In this document: positions 1 through 8,780 of the stretch, piece by piece | Numbering within the stretch: position 1 is the first letter of the stretch | How the letters are laid out: every line of letters begins with the position of its first letter | Assembly (NCBI GenBank): GCA_001970955.1 | Contig: MPUH01000643.1 | Span: 1 to 42,035, forward strand | Length of the DNA: 42,035 bases | DNA from: Stentor coeruleus | Taxonomy: Eukaryota; Ciliophora; Heterotrichea; Heterotrichida; Stentoridae | Direction: 5' to 3' | Translations under genes and position numbers: made by a program | Notes under the pieces: generated by a model | Databases searched by the model: none | What the model saw: the letters and a program-made list of their open reading frames with translations, nothing else | What the model was told of the DNA's origin: nothing

Positions 1-12
1 CCCTAACACCCT
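1..12. repeat. Telomere remnant (1.5 copies of CCCTAACA)
   Basis: The window opens with CCCTAACACCCT, then changes to unique sequence (GAGGAAG). CCCTAACA is the telomere repeat I know for the heterotrichs Stentor and Blepharisma. The C-rich strand reads 5' to 3' inward, the right polarity for a left chromosome end. Only 12 bases are present, so a chance match is possible, but its place at base 1 makes a trimmed telomere the natural reading. There is no matching repeat at the right end of the window. Confidence 0.75.
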
Positions 13-99
13 GAGGAAGTTTTATTATATTTAATATATACTTTTTATAAAGTTTTTTTAGACTTGGCTATGATAAAATTATTAAATCAATAGATTAAA

Positions 100-1156
100 A
101 TGTTTGATTCTAACCCTGAAGAAGAACTTCAAGTTTGTGCTATAGCCACATGTGCTTCGATTATTCTGGGAAAAAGGGTTTATAAAAAAATCCTCAAAAA
201 AAGCTTCTCAAAATCTTATAGCTCTAGGGACCTCAAAAGGTAAAGTTAAAATCTTTGACTCAGAAACCTTAACAAAAATATTTTCTATTAGCATCCACAC
301 AAAACCTATAAACAGCATAACTATTATAGAAAATCATATCATCTGTACTGCATCTGGGTGTAAAGTTTTTATAATCAGCCTTAGTATACAATGTTTAATA
401 AAAACCCTCAAACTTCATTCGAAAAAAATAACTTTTTTATTACCCTTAAACAAAACACCAAAACTGATTACCGTAGGTAAAGATCAAGTAATAAGTCTTT
501 TAAACATGAATAATTTTAAAAATATAGACAAAATCGGTTTACAATCAAGTAAAAAACATTATAATATAACAAGTTTATATATAAAAGAAGATGATAGTAT
601 GTTAATATCAGCTGATCAAAATGGGAGAATAAAACTTTGGCCTATGGATAACTACAACAATTATAAAAAACTTATTCATGGTAAAAGCACTATTGTTTCA
701 ATAAAAGCTATAAAAAATATATTGTTTTCAGGAGGATATGAAGGGTATATAAAAATATGGAATTTAGACACTTTTGAACTTTATGATACTTTAAATGCTC
801 ATGAAGTTCCAATTTATAATATGTTTGCAATTGAGAATGTAGATAAACATTTTTATATTGTGATTAATACTGAAAATTATATAAAATATTATGAGTTAGG
901 AGAAAATTTATTATTGATTAATGTTTGTCAGATTGTTATTGAAGAATTTATTGATTATTGTGTTGAAGTGAGAAATTGTTATATGCTTGGAACACAATGT
1001 GGTAAGGTTTATTTATGGAATGGGAATAGGCCTAATGAAGTTTTGTGTTGGAAGTATAAGGATAATAATTGTGGGGTTTTTGTTTGTGATTATGAGAAAG
1101 GGAATTTGATATATCCGGAAAGCACTTCTAAGTTAAAGTTTTTTAATGTGTTGTAA
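100..1156 (+). CDS. WD40-repeat protein, telomere-adjacent
   Basis: The open frame from 146 to the TAA at 1156 encodes about 335 residues with WD40-type blades, for example LIALGTSKGKVKIFD, LISADQNGRIKLWPM and LFSGGYEGYIKIWNL. This suggests a single beta-propeller scaffold; its partner is unknown. The frame has no upstream ATG of its own: a TAG at 143-145 precedes it. The first ATG is at 100 in another frame (MFDSNPEEELQ). A 13-nt GT-AG segment at 133-145 (GTTTGTGCTATAG) would join the two frames exactly. Thirteen is shorter than the usual 15-16 nt heterotrich intron, so this junction is tentative. The gene starts about 90 nt inside the telomere remnant, so the 5' flank is minimal. The next gene (1532-2134) is convergent. 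The WD40 call is good; the N-terminus is uncertain. Confidence 0.75.
133..145 (+). other. Candidate 13-nt intron in the WD40 gene
   Basis: The segment GTTTGTGCTATAG starts with GT, ends with TAG and contains the in-frame stop that blocks the main WD40 frame. Removing it shifts the frame by one and joins the ATG at 100 to the 335-residue open frame. I found no 15- or 16-nt GT-AG segment nearby that would do the same. Confidence 0.35.
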
Positions 1157-1531
1157 GTGAAAGTGTTAGAGTAAATTTTTATGTGAATATTTTTTTTTTT
1201 AAGGAAATGTAGGTTTTTCATATAGAAGTTTATGTTATAAGTAAGATATATGGAATATTTTGTCGTTTAGGAGTGTATAAGTAGAAATTAATTTTAACTA
1301 AATACGATGATTTTTATAGAATAATTACTAAATATACTTCCTTCAACTAAACTTAAAAACTTCTACTTCTAAACACTTAATATCTAGTTAAAACCCTAAA
1401 AATATATCATCTATTCCAAAATAATAAAATATTCAAAACTATCATTTTAATCTACTATTCTTACTTAACAAATATAAATACTCTTCATAACTTACTTCAT
1501 CCACTAAACCTACCTCTACATATTTTTATAT
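1157..1531. other. Intergenic, between convergent genes
   Basis: I see no open frame or RNA gene here. The left part (to about 1300) is T- and G-rich on the plus strand and the right part is A- and C-rich. The strand skew therefore changes sign midway between the two convergent genes. The two 3' ends and any termination signals must lie here, but no discrete motif is recognisable. Confidence 0.6.
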
Positions 1532-2134
1532 TTACTTATGAACATAATTATTTTTCTTACACCTTTCCAGCTTAAGAGGGTCAAAGTTCATAACTTTTCT
1601 TTTAGTAATATTAACATTGCTTTTTAATTTCCTGCTTTCATTAGATGAAGTCCCATTCATAGCTTTTTGTTTTATAATCTCATATAATTGTCTTGATGAA
1701 AGTTCATCATTTTTATACTCAGGACCAATAGATGTTTTAGGGGTATTTGCCAATGACCTCGACCGGACTTTTTCAACTAAATTTACCCCTTCCTTCCTTG
1801 AATTACGCGAAAAATAGTCAGTAGATTCAAAAACCTGTGATCGTCCAGGACTAGAAGGCACACTATACAAATTATACTTAGTATGTTCCGGAGTTTTTAA
1901 CATCCCTTCTCCAGTGCTTTCACTTCTATTTACAATAAACTCCGTTACAGAACTTCGATTGCTGCAATTTTGTATAGGGACAATCGATATAGTTTCTGAA
2001 GTTGCAATGCTGCATTTTTTACGCATTGCTTTTACTGGTCCTGCGCTTGGAAAACCATAATTCTCGATACCATTACGACCTGAAGGAAGGTCTTGATCAT
2101 AGCAAGGGAAAAAAATTGAATCTTTATTACCCAT
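1532..2134 (-). CDS. Unrecognised 200-residue protein, possibly N-myristoylated
   Basis: This is an uninterrupted frame from the ATG at 2134 to the TAA at 1532. I recognise no domain. The N-terminus MGNKDS fits the MGxxxS/T pattern for N-myristoylation, so membrane attachment is possible. The rest is polar, Ser/Thr/Asn-rich and basic, with no membrane segment or coiled coil evident. It is probably disordered, with scattered Arg-Ser or Lys-Ser sites that could be phosphorylated. Codon use resembles the neighbouring genes. The gene converges on the WD40 gene. I call it a gene because of its length, an ATG start, and the C-rich coding strand and flank seen at other genes here. Confidence 0.65.
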   Translation of the reverse strand: MGNKDSIFFPCYDQDLPSGRNGIENYGFPSAGPVKAMRKKCSIATSETISIVPIQNCSNRSSVTEFIVNRSESTGEGMLKTPEHTKYNLYSVPSSPGRSQVFESTDYFSRNSRKEGVNLVEKVRSRSLANTPKTSIGPEYKNDELSSRQLYEIIKQKAMNGTSSNESRKLKSNVNITKRKVMNFDPLKLERCKKNNYVHK

Positions 2135-3064
2135 ATATATTATTAAGAATTTAAACTGATATACTATTATCGATTTATATAAGATTGATGAGATCTAGGG
2201 TTTTAGATGTTGTAAGATACTTTTCGGGCTTGAAAATTATGAAAATAATTAGGAAATAAGTGTTGGGGTTATAGTAAAACAGTTTTAGGTTTAGGAATTT
2301 TGGAAAGTTTATAGGATTTAATGTTTAAGAGGAGGGATAAGATAAAAAAAATGTTATGGTTTTATATATGGGGATTTAAGAAAAATTTTAAGGTGATTAG
2401 AAGAGGTGAGAAGATTGTTATGGTGATTGATTTATTTATAAGATTTTTAAATTTAAACATTTTTATTATAACTTTAGAGAGAATGAAATTTTTGAGGATA
2501 AGATAAATTGAAGAGAAAAGATGCAAGTTCCAATGAAGTGCCCTATAAAATCATCATCCATAAATTTATATAGTGCATTAACCTGAAATCAAGTCTCTTC
2601 CCTATTATTTATACATAACTTCTAAATCTGCAGACCCTAAAAAATACTATTTCCCTAAACCATCAAACTATCTAATTATCCTAACATAAACTTCAACTAA
2701 CTTCAACCAATTCCTATCCTCATCCCAAGCCATAATCCTAAAAAAACTCTCTATCTTAGCCGACAATTTTTCCAACTCTTTACATCCCCCACCACAAATA
2801 TCACACACCCTATAAAAAACTCCTATCCCAAACATAAAATCCTAATCAAAAAATAAAATCCCATAAAAAAACATACAAATTCTTTTCTCAAATATCAAAA
2901 TAAAACCTACTAAAAATCCTTATAATCTCTCATCTCCCATCTATTCTCCACCCTACAAAAACCCATCCCACAATTCTTCTTCAAAAAACCCTTAAAATTC
3001 CAAATCCTACTATGATATCAACCCTGATCCCTTCATTTCTAATTCTAAATAATACACTATAAAT
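2135..3064. other. Divergent intergenic region with extreme C-over-G skew
   Basis: No convincing gene is present; a 61-codon plus-strand frame at 2321-2506 is low-complexity and rejected. The left half, upstream of the minus-strand gene, is G-rich on the plus strand. The right half, upstream of the TMEM43-like gene, is C-rich: by hand count 2641-3000 holds 110 C and 3 G, and 2821-3000 holds 52 C and no G. This segment should contain the promoters of both divergent genes. I see no clear TATA or other named motif. Confidence 0.6.
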
Positions 3065-4018
3065 ATGTATATATTAAAATCAATGCCTGAGAACTCATTC
3101 ATCTCAGGACAGCAGAACTCAACAGATATTGAACAAAACATTCAAGTTGACCTATCCCCAAGCACTGAACTTATAATCCTTATTCTAAGTGGGATATTTG
3201 GATTATTATTTTTAATCTGTGTCTATTATGAAATACGATACCAGCTTCTTCAAAGATTTTATAAAAACTGCCTAAATGAAGTTATAGACGCTCCTCCAAA
3301 TCTTAATCCATCATATGAAGGAAAACTAATATTTTTAGTAGGTAAAATACAATTGCCTTCACCATTTTACCTGTCAGACCCTTTATTACCATTTTTTGAA
3401 ATGACAGGGTCAGTCTTTCTCAAGCGACATGTAGAAATGCTCCAGTGGTGCAAAAATAAAAGAAATGACTTTGAGAAAAGGTGGTCTGCTAAACCGATTA
3501 AAACAAGTAAAAAACAATACGAGAATCCTATTTGGTATGAACAACTTAGAGATGACATTTTTCTCGATGAATCTGATGTTAATGTTATTCCATTTAAACT
3601 TTGTAAAGAAGCAGTGAAAATGCTACCTGTAAGTCGAAGTTTAAATACTGTATCAAGTTTTTTAACTGAACAAATTGAAGGTTATAAAGTTACAGCAGAC
3701 TCATCATATTATTATTTACGTAAATTTGATGGGGAAAGTGGTATAGAAAATACTGATCCAGAAGTTGGAGATTATAGGATAAGATATTATGTTTCTGAAG
3801 TTGGGACTTATGTGACAATATTAGGAGAATATCGAGATGGGATGATTGAAAAATATAAAGGAAAACTCCTGTTTGTTGATGCTGGGTTTGTATCAGTGAA
3901 TACAATTTTTGAAAGGTATACTTCTGAGGCTAGATTTAAGCAGAATCAAATAAGAGCTTTAGGGGTGCTGGGATTAGTTGTTGGGGTTATTCTTGCTGCA
4001 TCGATTTCTAAGGGATAA
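3065..4018 (+). CDS. TMEM43-like membrane protein
   Basis: This 317-residue protein matches the TMEM43 (LUMA) family, membrane proteins of the endoplasmic reticulum and inner nuclear membrane in animals. Visible hallmarks are a membrane segment at residues 34-55 (LIILILSGIFGLLFLICVYY), the block LKRHVEMLQWC near residue 120, and the following lysine- and tryptophan-rich stretch ending in YENP. A GDYRIRYYVSEVG strand comes later, and a C-terminal membrane segment (ALGVLGLVVGVILAAS) ends the protein. Animal TMEM43 has about four membrane spans in some 400 residues, so this copy is short. A second ATG six codons downstream (MPENSF) could be the real start. Its function in ciliates is not known to me. 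It is flanked on the left by the C-rich divergent region and on the right by a long gene-poor stretch. Confidence 0.75.
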   Translation: MYILKSMPENSFISGQQNSTDIEQNIQVDLSPSTELIILILSGIFGLLFLICVYYEIRYQLLQRFYKNCLNEVIDAPPNLNPSYEGKLIFLVGKIQLPSPFYLSDPLLPFFEMTGSVFLKRHVEMLQWCKNKRNDFEKRWSAKPIKTSKKQYENPIWYEQLRDDIFLDESDVNVIPFKLCKEAVKMLPVSRSLNTVSSFLTEQIEGYKVTADSSYYYLRKFDGESGIENTDPEVGDYRIRYYVSEVGTYVTILGEYRDGMIEKYKGKLLFVDAGFVSVNTIFERYTSEARFKQNQIRALGVLGLVVGVILAASISKG

Positions 4019-5484
4019 TATACTAACTAAGTAATTGATTGAATTTTGCATGTTTTTTATTATTTTAGAAATGTTTTATGTTAAATAAATTACAGGTAGT
4101 CAGGTAATGTATGGGTGGGAATCTTTAGTTAAATATGATTTTTTTTTAATTCAAATACTAATGTTACTATAATATATTAGCTGTTTTATTAGGATTTCTT
4201 GTAATCTAATATTAATTTGGACTTTTGGATATGTTTTAATATGATATTATTGGTAATATATAAAATTATTTTATAAACTGGCTAAAACTAGATAAGGGCT
4301 TAGTTTGGGTTTTTTTACACACAAACTTCTGATTTTTATTTTTACCCTAAAAACTTCTAATTTTTTAATGTATAAATCTTAGAAAATCTATGTCTTGCAG
4401 CCTAATTTTCTCTATGCAAGCCATATATATGTAAAATTTAGGTTATAATTTTTTTTGGGCTTAAACCAAGTGCTAGTATATGTTATACATGAAATTCTTT
4501 AGACAAATTACGTATTGTTAACTTTAATATAGATCTGATCTTAGAGAAATTTAAAACCAATTACCAATGATGAACTTTTTATTGAATATACTTGCTCTAA
4601 AATTATGCTTAAAGTATAACACAATCAATTTTATTCACTTTCAAAAGGCTTAAAACACTAATTTTCTATTAAAATCTCCTTCTGTTAGCAAATATCTAAA
4701 TTTCTCATATGTAAACATCTAATCACTCTAATCAATTTATAGTCTTCTTTATATATAAGTATTTTAAAATATCACTAATTATCTATATCTTTGTAATGTA
4801 GTTCGCTATAAATATGACGAAATTTCTGCTTGTATTGATTATTATTTTCTAGTTTACTTCCACGATAATCTTAAGGAAAAAATTATACCATCGTATCATA
4901 AAAAAATATAAAATTTAGTTTGAAAATAATCCAATATAAATGTCATTTTAGGTGTTCTTAACTCTAGTATTATCACTTTAAATCCGCTTTTTTCTTAAAG
5001 TTATTATTTCACACCTTACTTACAATATCCCTTATGATTAATTTCAATGCTACAATTTTTTCAACAATTTTCTAGTAATCCTTATCTATAAAAAATATTA
5101 AAAAAACTATGTTAAACATTAGAAAAAAACTTTTTTCAGTATAGATTTGGTATCCAAATAAAAATCTTTTGAAAATAAGTGACATTTTTTATAGGAATAT
5201 CCAAAGGTTGAATAAAATGCTGTATCTTACTCATATCTTAACCTAAGAAACTAGTGTATTATAATTCAACGATTATTCAAAACTAATATTAGCATAATTT
5301 TTAGCTAAAATTATTGTAGCTATTTTTAAATAAAATAGTGATATTAAAGCATTATACCTAAAAATATTTGCTTTTTATAAGCTTTACTGTATTAAAAGAT
5401 AAAAGGAAGAACTAGCAAGTTTTAAAACACAAGGGTATTACAAAAGCAAATGCATTGTTAATTTATACATTTTGTCTTGGGTAA
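4019..5484. other. Gene-poor AT-rich region
   Basis: No standard-code frame of useful length exists on either strand. The first part is T- and G-rich, like other downstream flanks here. From about 4560 the plus strand is C-containing but G-poor, which makes stop-tolerant readings look protein-like in more than one frame. I treat these as composition artefacts. No tRNA, repeat array or mobile element was recognised. Confidence 0.5.
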
Positions 5485-5664
5485 TTAGAAATCTTTTTCC
5501 CATTGATATCTTTTTGATTTCTCCATGGGTCTATCGTTTACAAACTCAAAGTCATAGATATTCGACTTCTCAATAGCATCGAAAAATAATTCTCTCTTCA
5601 TCTCAGCGAAAATATCCTTAAGATCGTCACAAAGCTTGTTCGTATTGTTAACTACAGAGGACAT
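5485..5664 (-). CDS. Small 59-residue protein, unrecognised
   Basis: A complete frame runs from the ATG at 5664 to the TAA at 5485 and encodes 59 residues (starts MSSVVNNTNKLCDDLKDIFA, ends KRYQWEKDF). Its composition is that of a real soluble protein: balanced acidic and basic residues, Trp, Phe, Met and Cys. It uses GAG, AAG and TCG codons, unlike the bare AT-rich DNA around it. It is probably a short amphipathic helix followed by a charged tail. I cannot assign a family. It stands alone within a gene-poor region, about 1.5 kb from its left neighbour and 1.5 kb from its right one. Plus-strand DNA just upstream of its start is G-over-C, as expected upstream of a minus-strand gene here. Confidence 0.55.
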   Translation of the reverse strand: MSSVVNNTNKLCDDLKDIFAEMKRELFFDAIEKSNIYDFEFVNDRPMEKSKRYQWEKDF

Positions 5665-7208
5665 ATTTATATATTTCTAGAATGATTTGGGTAAGATTTC
5701 ATAAAAAACGCAATGCTCATGCGATAAAATTTATTGGAATTTTTTTTTCCCGCCTGAGCTTAAGTAGTTCATTATATAAAATAATTTATGGATAAATTTG
5801 GCAAAAAATAATGATTAGTGACTGAAAATTAGTTTTTAATGTAGAGGATATCGATTCGAGAGAGTTTTGTTGAAAATTACAGCTTTAAGGGCTGTGTTGA
5901 GTTTTTTTTGGCCAAATGTCGAATGGGTATTAGAAAAATGTTGAAATTTAATAAAGACTCAACAGAAAATGTGTAAAATCATTAAGGAAAGAGTTATTGC
6001 ATGAGGAATATGCAAAAACAACTAGTCAACGAGTAAGGAATGGTAAAAAAAAATATTGCTTAGATTTTTTATTGTAGACTTAGCAAAATTTTTTTGATAT
6101 CTAAGATTTTATATTAGTTAATATTATAGGAGAAAAATTAGGATTTGCAAGTTAGAGATCAAAGGGAAGAAAATTTGCAAAATGAGTTGAGATTTTGTAT
6201 TACGTAAAATATAAAGGAAAACTTAGGCTTATAGCTTTTATAAATCTTTCTGGTTTTGTGTATTTAAAGAATTTTATTTTCTGATAGACTTGATATATGA
6301 TATTGTAATAGTTTAGCATGGATTGACTCTGAATTATTTACAAAATGTTTTGACTTATTGATGATAAGTAGGAAATAAAGAAATATACTAATTAATATGA
6401 AATCTATAGCTATAAGATTAATTTTATCAATACAAACATTTACTTCAGCTATTAGACAAAAAATTATACACAGATTTTAAATTACTTTATCAAAGCTGGA
6501 TTAATGCAAAAATAAAAGGAAAATAATCCATGTATATACAAAAATATTAGGAAAATTAAATAATTAGATTATTTTGAAAGCAATTTACTATGATATTTTA
6601 GATGAATTAGAACTTTAGTTGACTCAATTTTTATATATAAATTATGGTGAAAGTTATGAAGAAAATTTAATAGTTTTGAGTGATGATGAAGCTAATAAAA
6701 TTATATAGAGAATTAATAGGCGAGTAATTTACAATAGAAAAAAGAAAAAGCTGAAAAAGTTGAAGAATTTGAATGATAAACCATTTTTTAAATATAGCAA
6801 TTCAAAAAAGTAGAGACAAATGATATTACTGTAAATTATAAAATATAATAAATTTTTATAAAATTAATCCTTGCTCAGAATAAGCATTTTAATACATTGT
6901 GTAGTTATTTATGCCTGATAGCCAGTTTTAATAGTTTAAAAAAAAAAATATCCCCAGTCTATCAAAATCATTTTCAAAATTTACTTTAGGTTTTTTATGC
7001 TATTCAATACAAATATTACAATTTTTTTCCAAGTATTTCTGAGTTAAAAGAATTTTTATTAGAAATTCTGGCGAATGGGGATTGACTCCTTGTTTGGGAA
7101 GAGTTTTTTATTATAATTTGCAGTTAATTCCAAAGATTTGAAAGAAATTTTTAAGTTAGCCTTGGAGAAGAGTTATATTTATTCAAGTTAGACATTTTAA
7201 GTTAAAAA
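5665..7208. other. Gene-free region with possible gene relic
   Basis: No standard-code gene is visible. The plus strand is G-over-C in its left part. A stretch at 6301-6918 reads as protein-like if TAA and TAG are ignored, and is listed separately as a possible pseudogene. A second TAG-tolerant stretch at 6918-7082 continues in another frame. Nothing else was recognised. Confidence 0.45.
6301..6918 (+). pseudogene. Possible decayed coding sequence (TGA-free frame)
   Basis: One frame lies between TGA codons at 6298-6300 and 6916-6918, with no TGA in between but ten in-frame TAA/TAG codons, at 6376, 6478, 6502, 6565, 6616, 6706, 6811, 6832, 6859 and 6865. About 18 TGA trinucleotides occur on this strand in the interval, all in the other two frames. 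The stretch 6577-6760 has unusually protein-like content (YGESYEENLIVLSDDEANK). I do not recognise a family. A gene decaying by C-to-T changes (CAA to TAA, CAG to TAG) would look like this. So would a gene from a ciliate where TAA and TAG mean Gln. Chance is not excluded, because AT-rich DNA easily reads as plausible protein once stops are allowed. Confidence 0.25.
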
Positions 7209-8438
7209 CTACAAAGATAAATTATCAGCTTCGAGGTTTTGGGGTTTTTTGATGAGTTTTTGCCTTAGTTTTAGAAGGAAATTAGGTGGAGCTAGTCTTT
7301 TGTCCCCTCTTTTAATTTTTGTCATGTGTATATTTGAGGTTTCACAGCTAGACCAGCGTATAGCTATTGATTCGTGTTTTTGCTTTTTTATGGATTTTAG
7401 ATCTTGAAGATCTGTTATGATTTTGTCTGATTTCGCTACTAGAGAACGAGCTTTGGATTTGGGTTTCTGGATTTCGATTAAGTCTTTAGAAAACCTGTAG
7501 TCGTAGTTGTTTCGTGTTTGGTTGAATGTTTTAGATAAAAAAGCGGTTTCCTCGATGTTCTGGGATCTGAAACTCAGCCATTCCTGGTCTAAACGCAAGG
7601 TCTTAGAGTAATTCTCTTTTATATCACCCCGTAAAAGTTTATTAACAAAATCTCCAGCATTCACCACAAGCACTTCAGCCACAGCAGTATTACACACACA
7701 TGAAAAAACCCTAAATTTCGCCCCATTCATGACCTCTTCAGCACCCAAAATTTCTTTCTCCCCTTTAACCACCAAATCTACTTTCACGATTTTTTTCGGG
7801 CTTTTATTTTCAAATCTTTTAATAATTGTATTATTAAAAACCTGGGATTTATCTTCTTTCTCCTTAGCAATGCTTTTTGTAATAGTAAAATTACCTTTTG
7901 TCACAATATAAACATGACTTGGAATTTCGTTTTGCTTAAAAGCATACTGTCCTTTGACGAAATTTTTTGTTTTAAACATGTAAAGGATTTTTGATAGCTT
8001 ACTTCTTGGCCAACTGGAGAAAATTGATATGACGTTTTGCTTAAAAGCATACTGTCCTTTGACGAAATTTTTTGTTTTAAACATGTAAAGGATTTTAGAT
8101 AGCTTACTTCTTGGCCAACTGGAGAAAATTGATATAGTATGAAGGAATTCAATGTTTTCTAAAACTTTTCTTTGTGATAATTCCAGGACTTTTTTACTAA
8201 GAATTATCTTAGGAGTTATAGGATTTATAAGATTTCTATCAACAGTTTGGGTTTTGTCTAGAGAATTTAATGGGCTTTGGTACTCTTGGTCTAAGGTAAA
8301 ATTTGCGTGTTGGGCTGTTACGCTTCTTTGTGTTTTATCTTTATTGCTGTCTTTTGAAAATAGGTTAAAATGCTGGTTTGAATTAGGCTCATTGGGGGTT
8401 TGTGGGATGAAATGCCCTTGGTGGATTTTTGAGGTCAT
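7209..8438 (-). CDS. Cyclic-nucleotide-binding-domain protein with internal duplication
   Basis: The 409-residue protein holds one CNB-type domain at about residues 100-280. Visible are the leading helix, the FVKGQYAFKQN strand, the HVYIVTKGNFTITK strand pair, a linker insert, then GAEEVMNGAKFRVFS and the closing AEVLVVNAGDFVNKLL. The phosphate-binding cassette of true cAMP/cGMP sites (an FGExALL-Arg motif) is not clearly kept: GAEEVMNGAKFR has E but departs from consensus, so ligand binding is doubtful. A 35-residue block (start of the CNB domain) is present twice in tandem at residues 102-171. The N-terminal 90 and C-terminal 130 residues are polar and basic without a recognised domain. There is no kinase or channel domain, so it could be a regulatory or scaffold protein. 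It ends in TAG. Confidence 0.7.
   Translation of the reverse strand: MTSKIHQGHFIPQTPNEPNSNQHFNLFSKDSNKDKTQRSVTAQHANFTLDQEYQSPLNSLDKTQTVDRNLINPITPKIILSKKVLELSQRKVLENIEFLHTISIFSSWPRSKLSKILYMFKTKNFVKGQYAFKQNVISIFSSWPRSKLSKILYMFKTKNFVKGQYAFKQNEIPSHVYIVTKGNFTITKSIAKEKEDKSQVFNNTIIKRFENKSPKKIVKVDLVVKGEKEILGAEEVMNGAKFRVFSCVCNTAVAEVLVVNAGDFVNKLLRGDIKENYSKTLRLDQEWLSFRSQNIEETAFLSKTFNQTRNNYDYRFSKDLIEIQKPKSKARSLVAKSDKIITDLQDLKSIKKQKHESIAIRWSSCETSNIHMTKIKRGDKRLAPPNFLLKLRQKLIKKPQNLEADNLSL
7929..8135 (-). repeat. Recent in-frame tandem duplication (period 105 bp)
   Basis: Bases 7929-8033 are repeated at 8034-8135. Over the 102 aligned bases I see one difference (T at 7992, A at 8097), which is a silent Ser codon change. 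The period is 105 bp, exactly 35 codons, so the frame is kept. The block encodes the leading helix and first strand of the CNB domain. It is either a very young duplication or a local assembly error. Confidence 0.9.
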
Positions 8439-8780
8439 AGGATATAAAGTTATATATGAAAATTGGATATTAACAGAAATTTAGGTTTATAAGTAAAAAA
8501 CAACAGGATTTATAACTTTTGATATAGAATAAAGGATGGAAAGATGATGCAAAGTTTTTGATTCTAGGGATTGATTTGAAGAACTTTTTATTGATGAAAG
8601 CTTGGTTTTATGGTGGATTTTGTTTAAAAAGATTATTTTATGCTTATTATCTTGACAGATAAGTCATTTACTTCAAGATAGCAAAATATTAATAACTTAA
8701 TATGAATCATAAAACTAAACTATAGCTTAACTAATAACTGAAGCAAAGTATTAAGTGGATAAAGATAAACTAAAATCTAA
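8439..8780. other. Intergenic region
   Basis: This lies between two minus-strand genes. The part next to 8439 is upstream of the CNB gene and G-over-C on the plus strand. No open frame or RNA gene is recognised. Confidence 0.5.

Noticed and set aside
2321..2506. 61-codon plus-strand frame.
   Set aside because: Low-complexity Lys/Phe/Ile/Leu content from AT-rich DNA, no domain, lying in a presumed promoter region between divergent genes.
4839..5510. Long plus-strand frames that read like protein if TAA and TAG are taken as Gln.
   Set aside because: At least two different frames look equally good over the same bases. The strand is G-poor, so TGA is rare in every frame. A convincing minus-strand ORF (5485-5664) overlaps the end. 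Composition explains it.
7901..8152. 83-codon minus-strand frame with an internal repeat.
   Set aside because: It is an out-of-frame reading of the duplicated block in the CNB gene.
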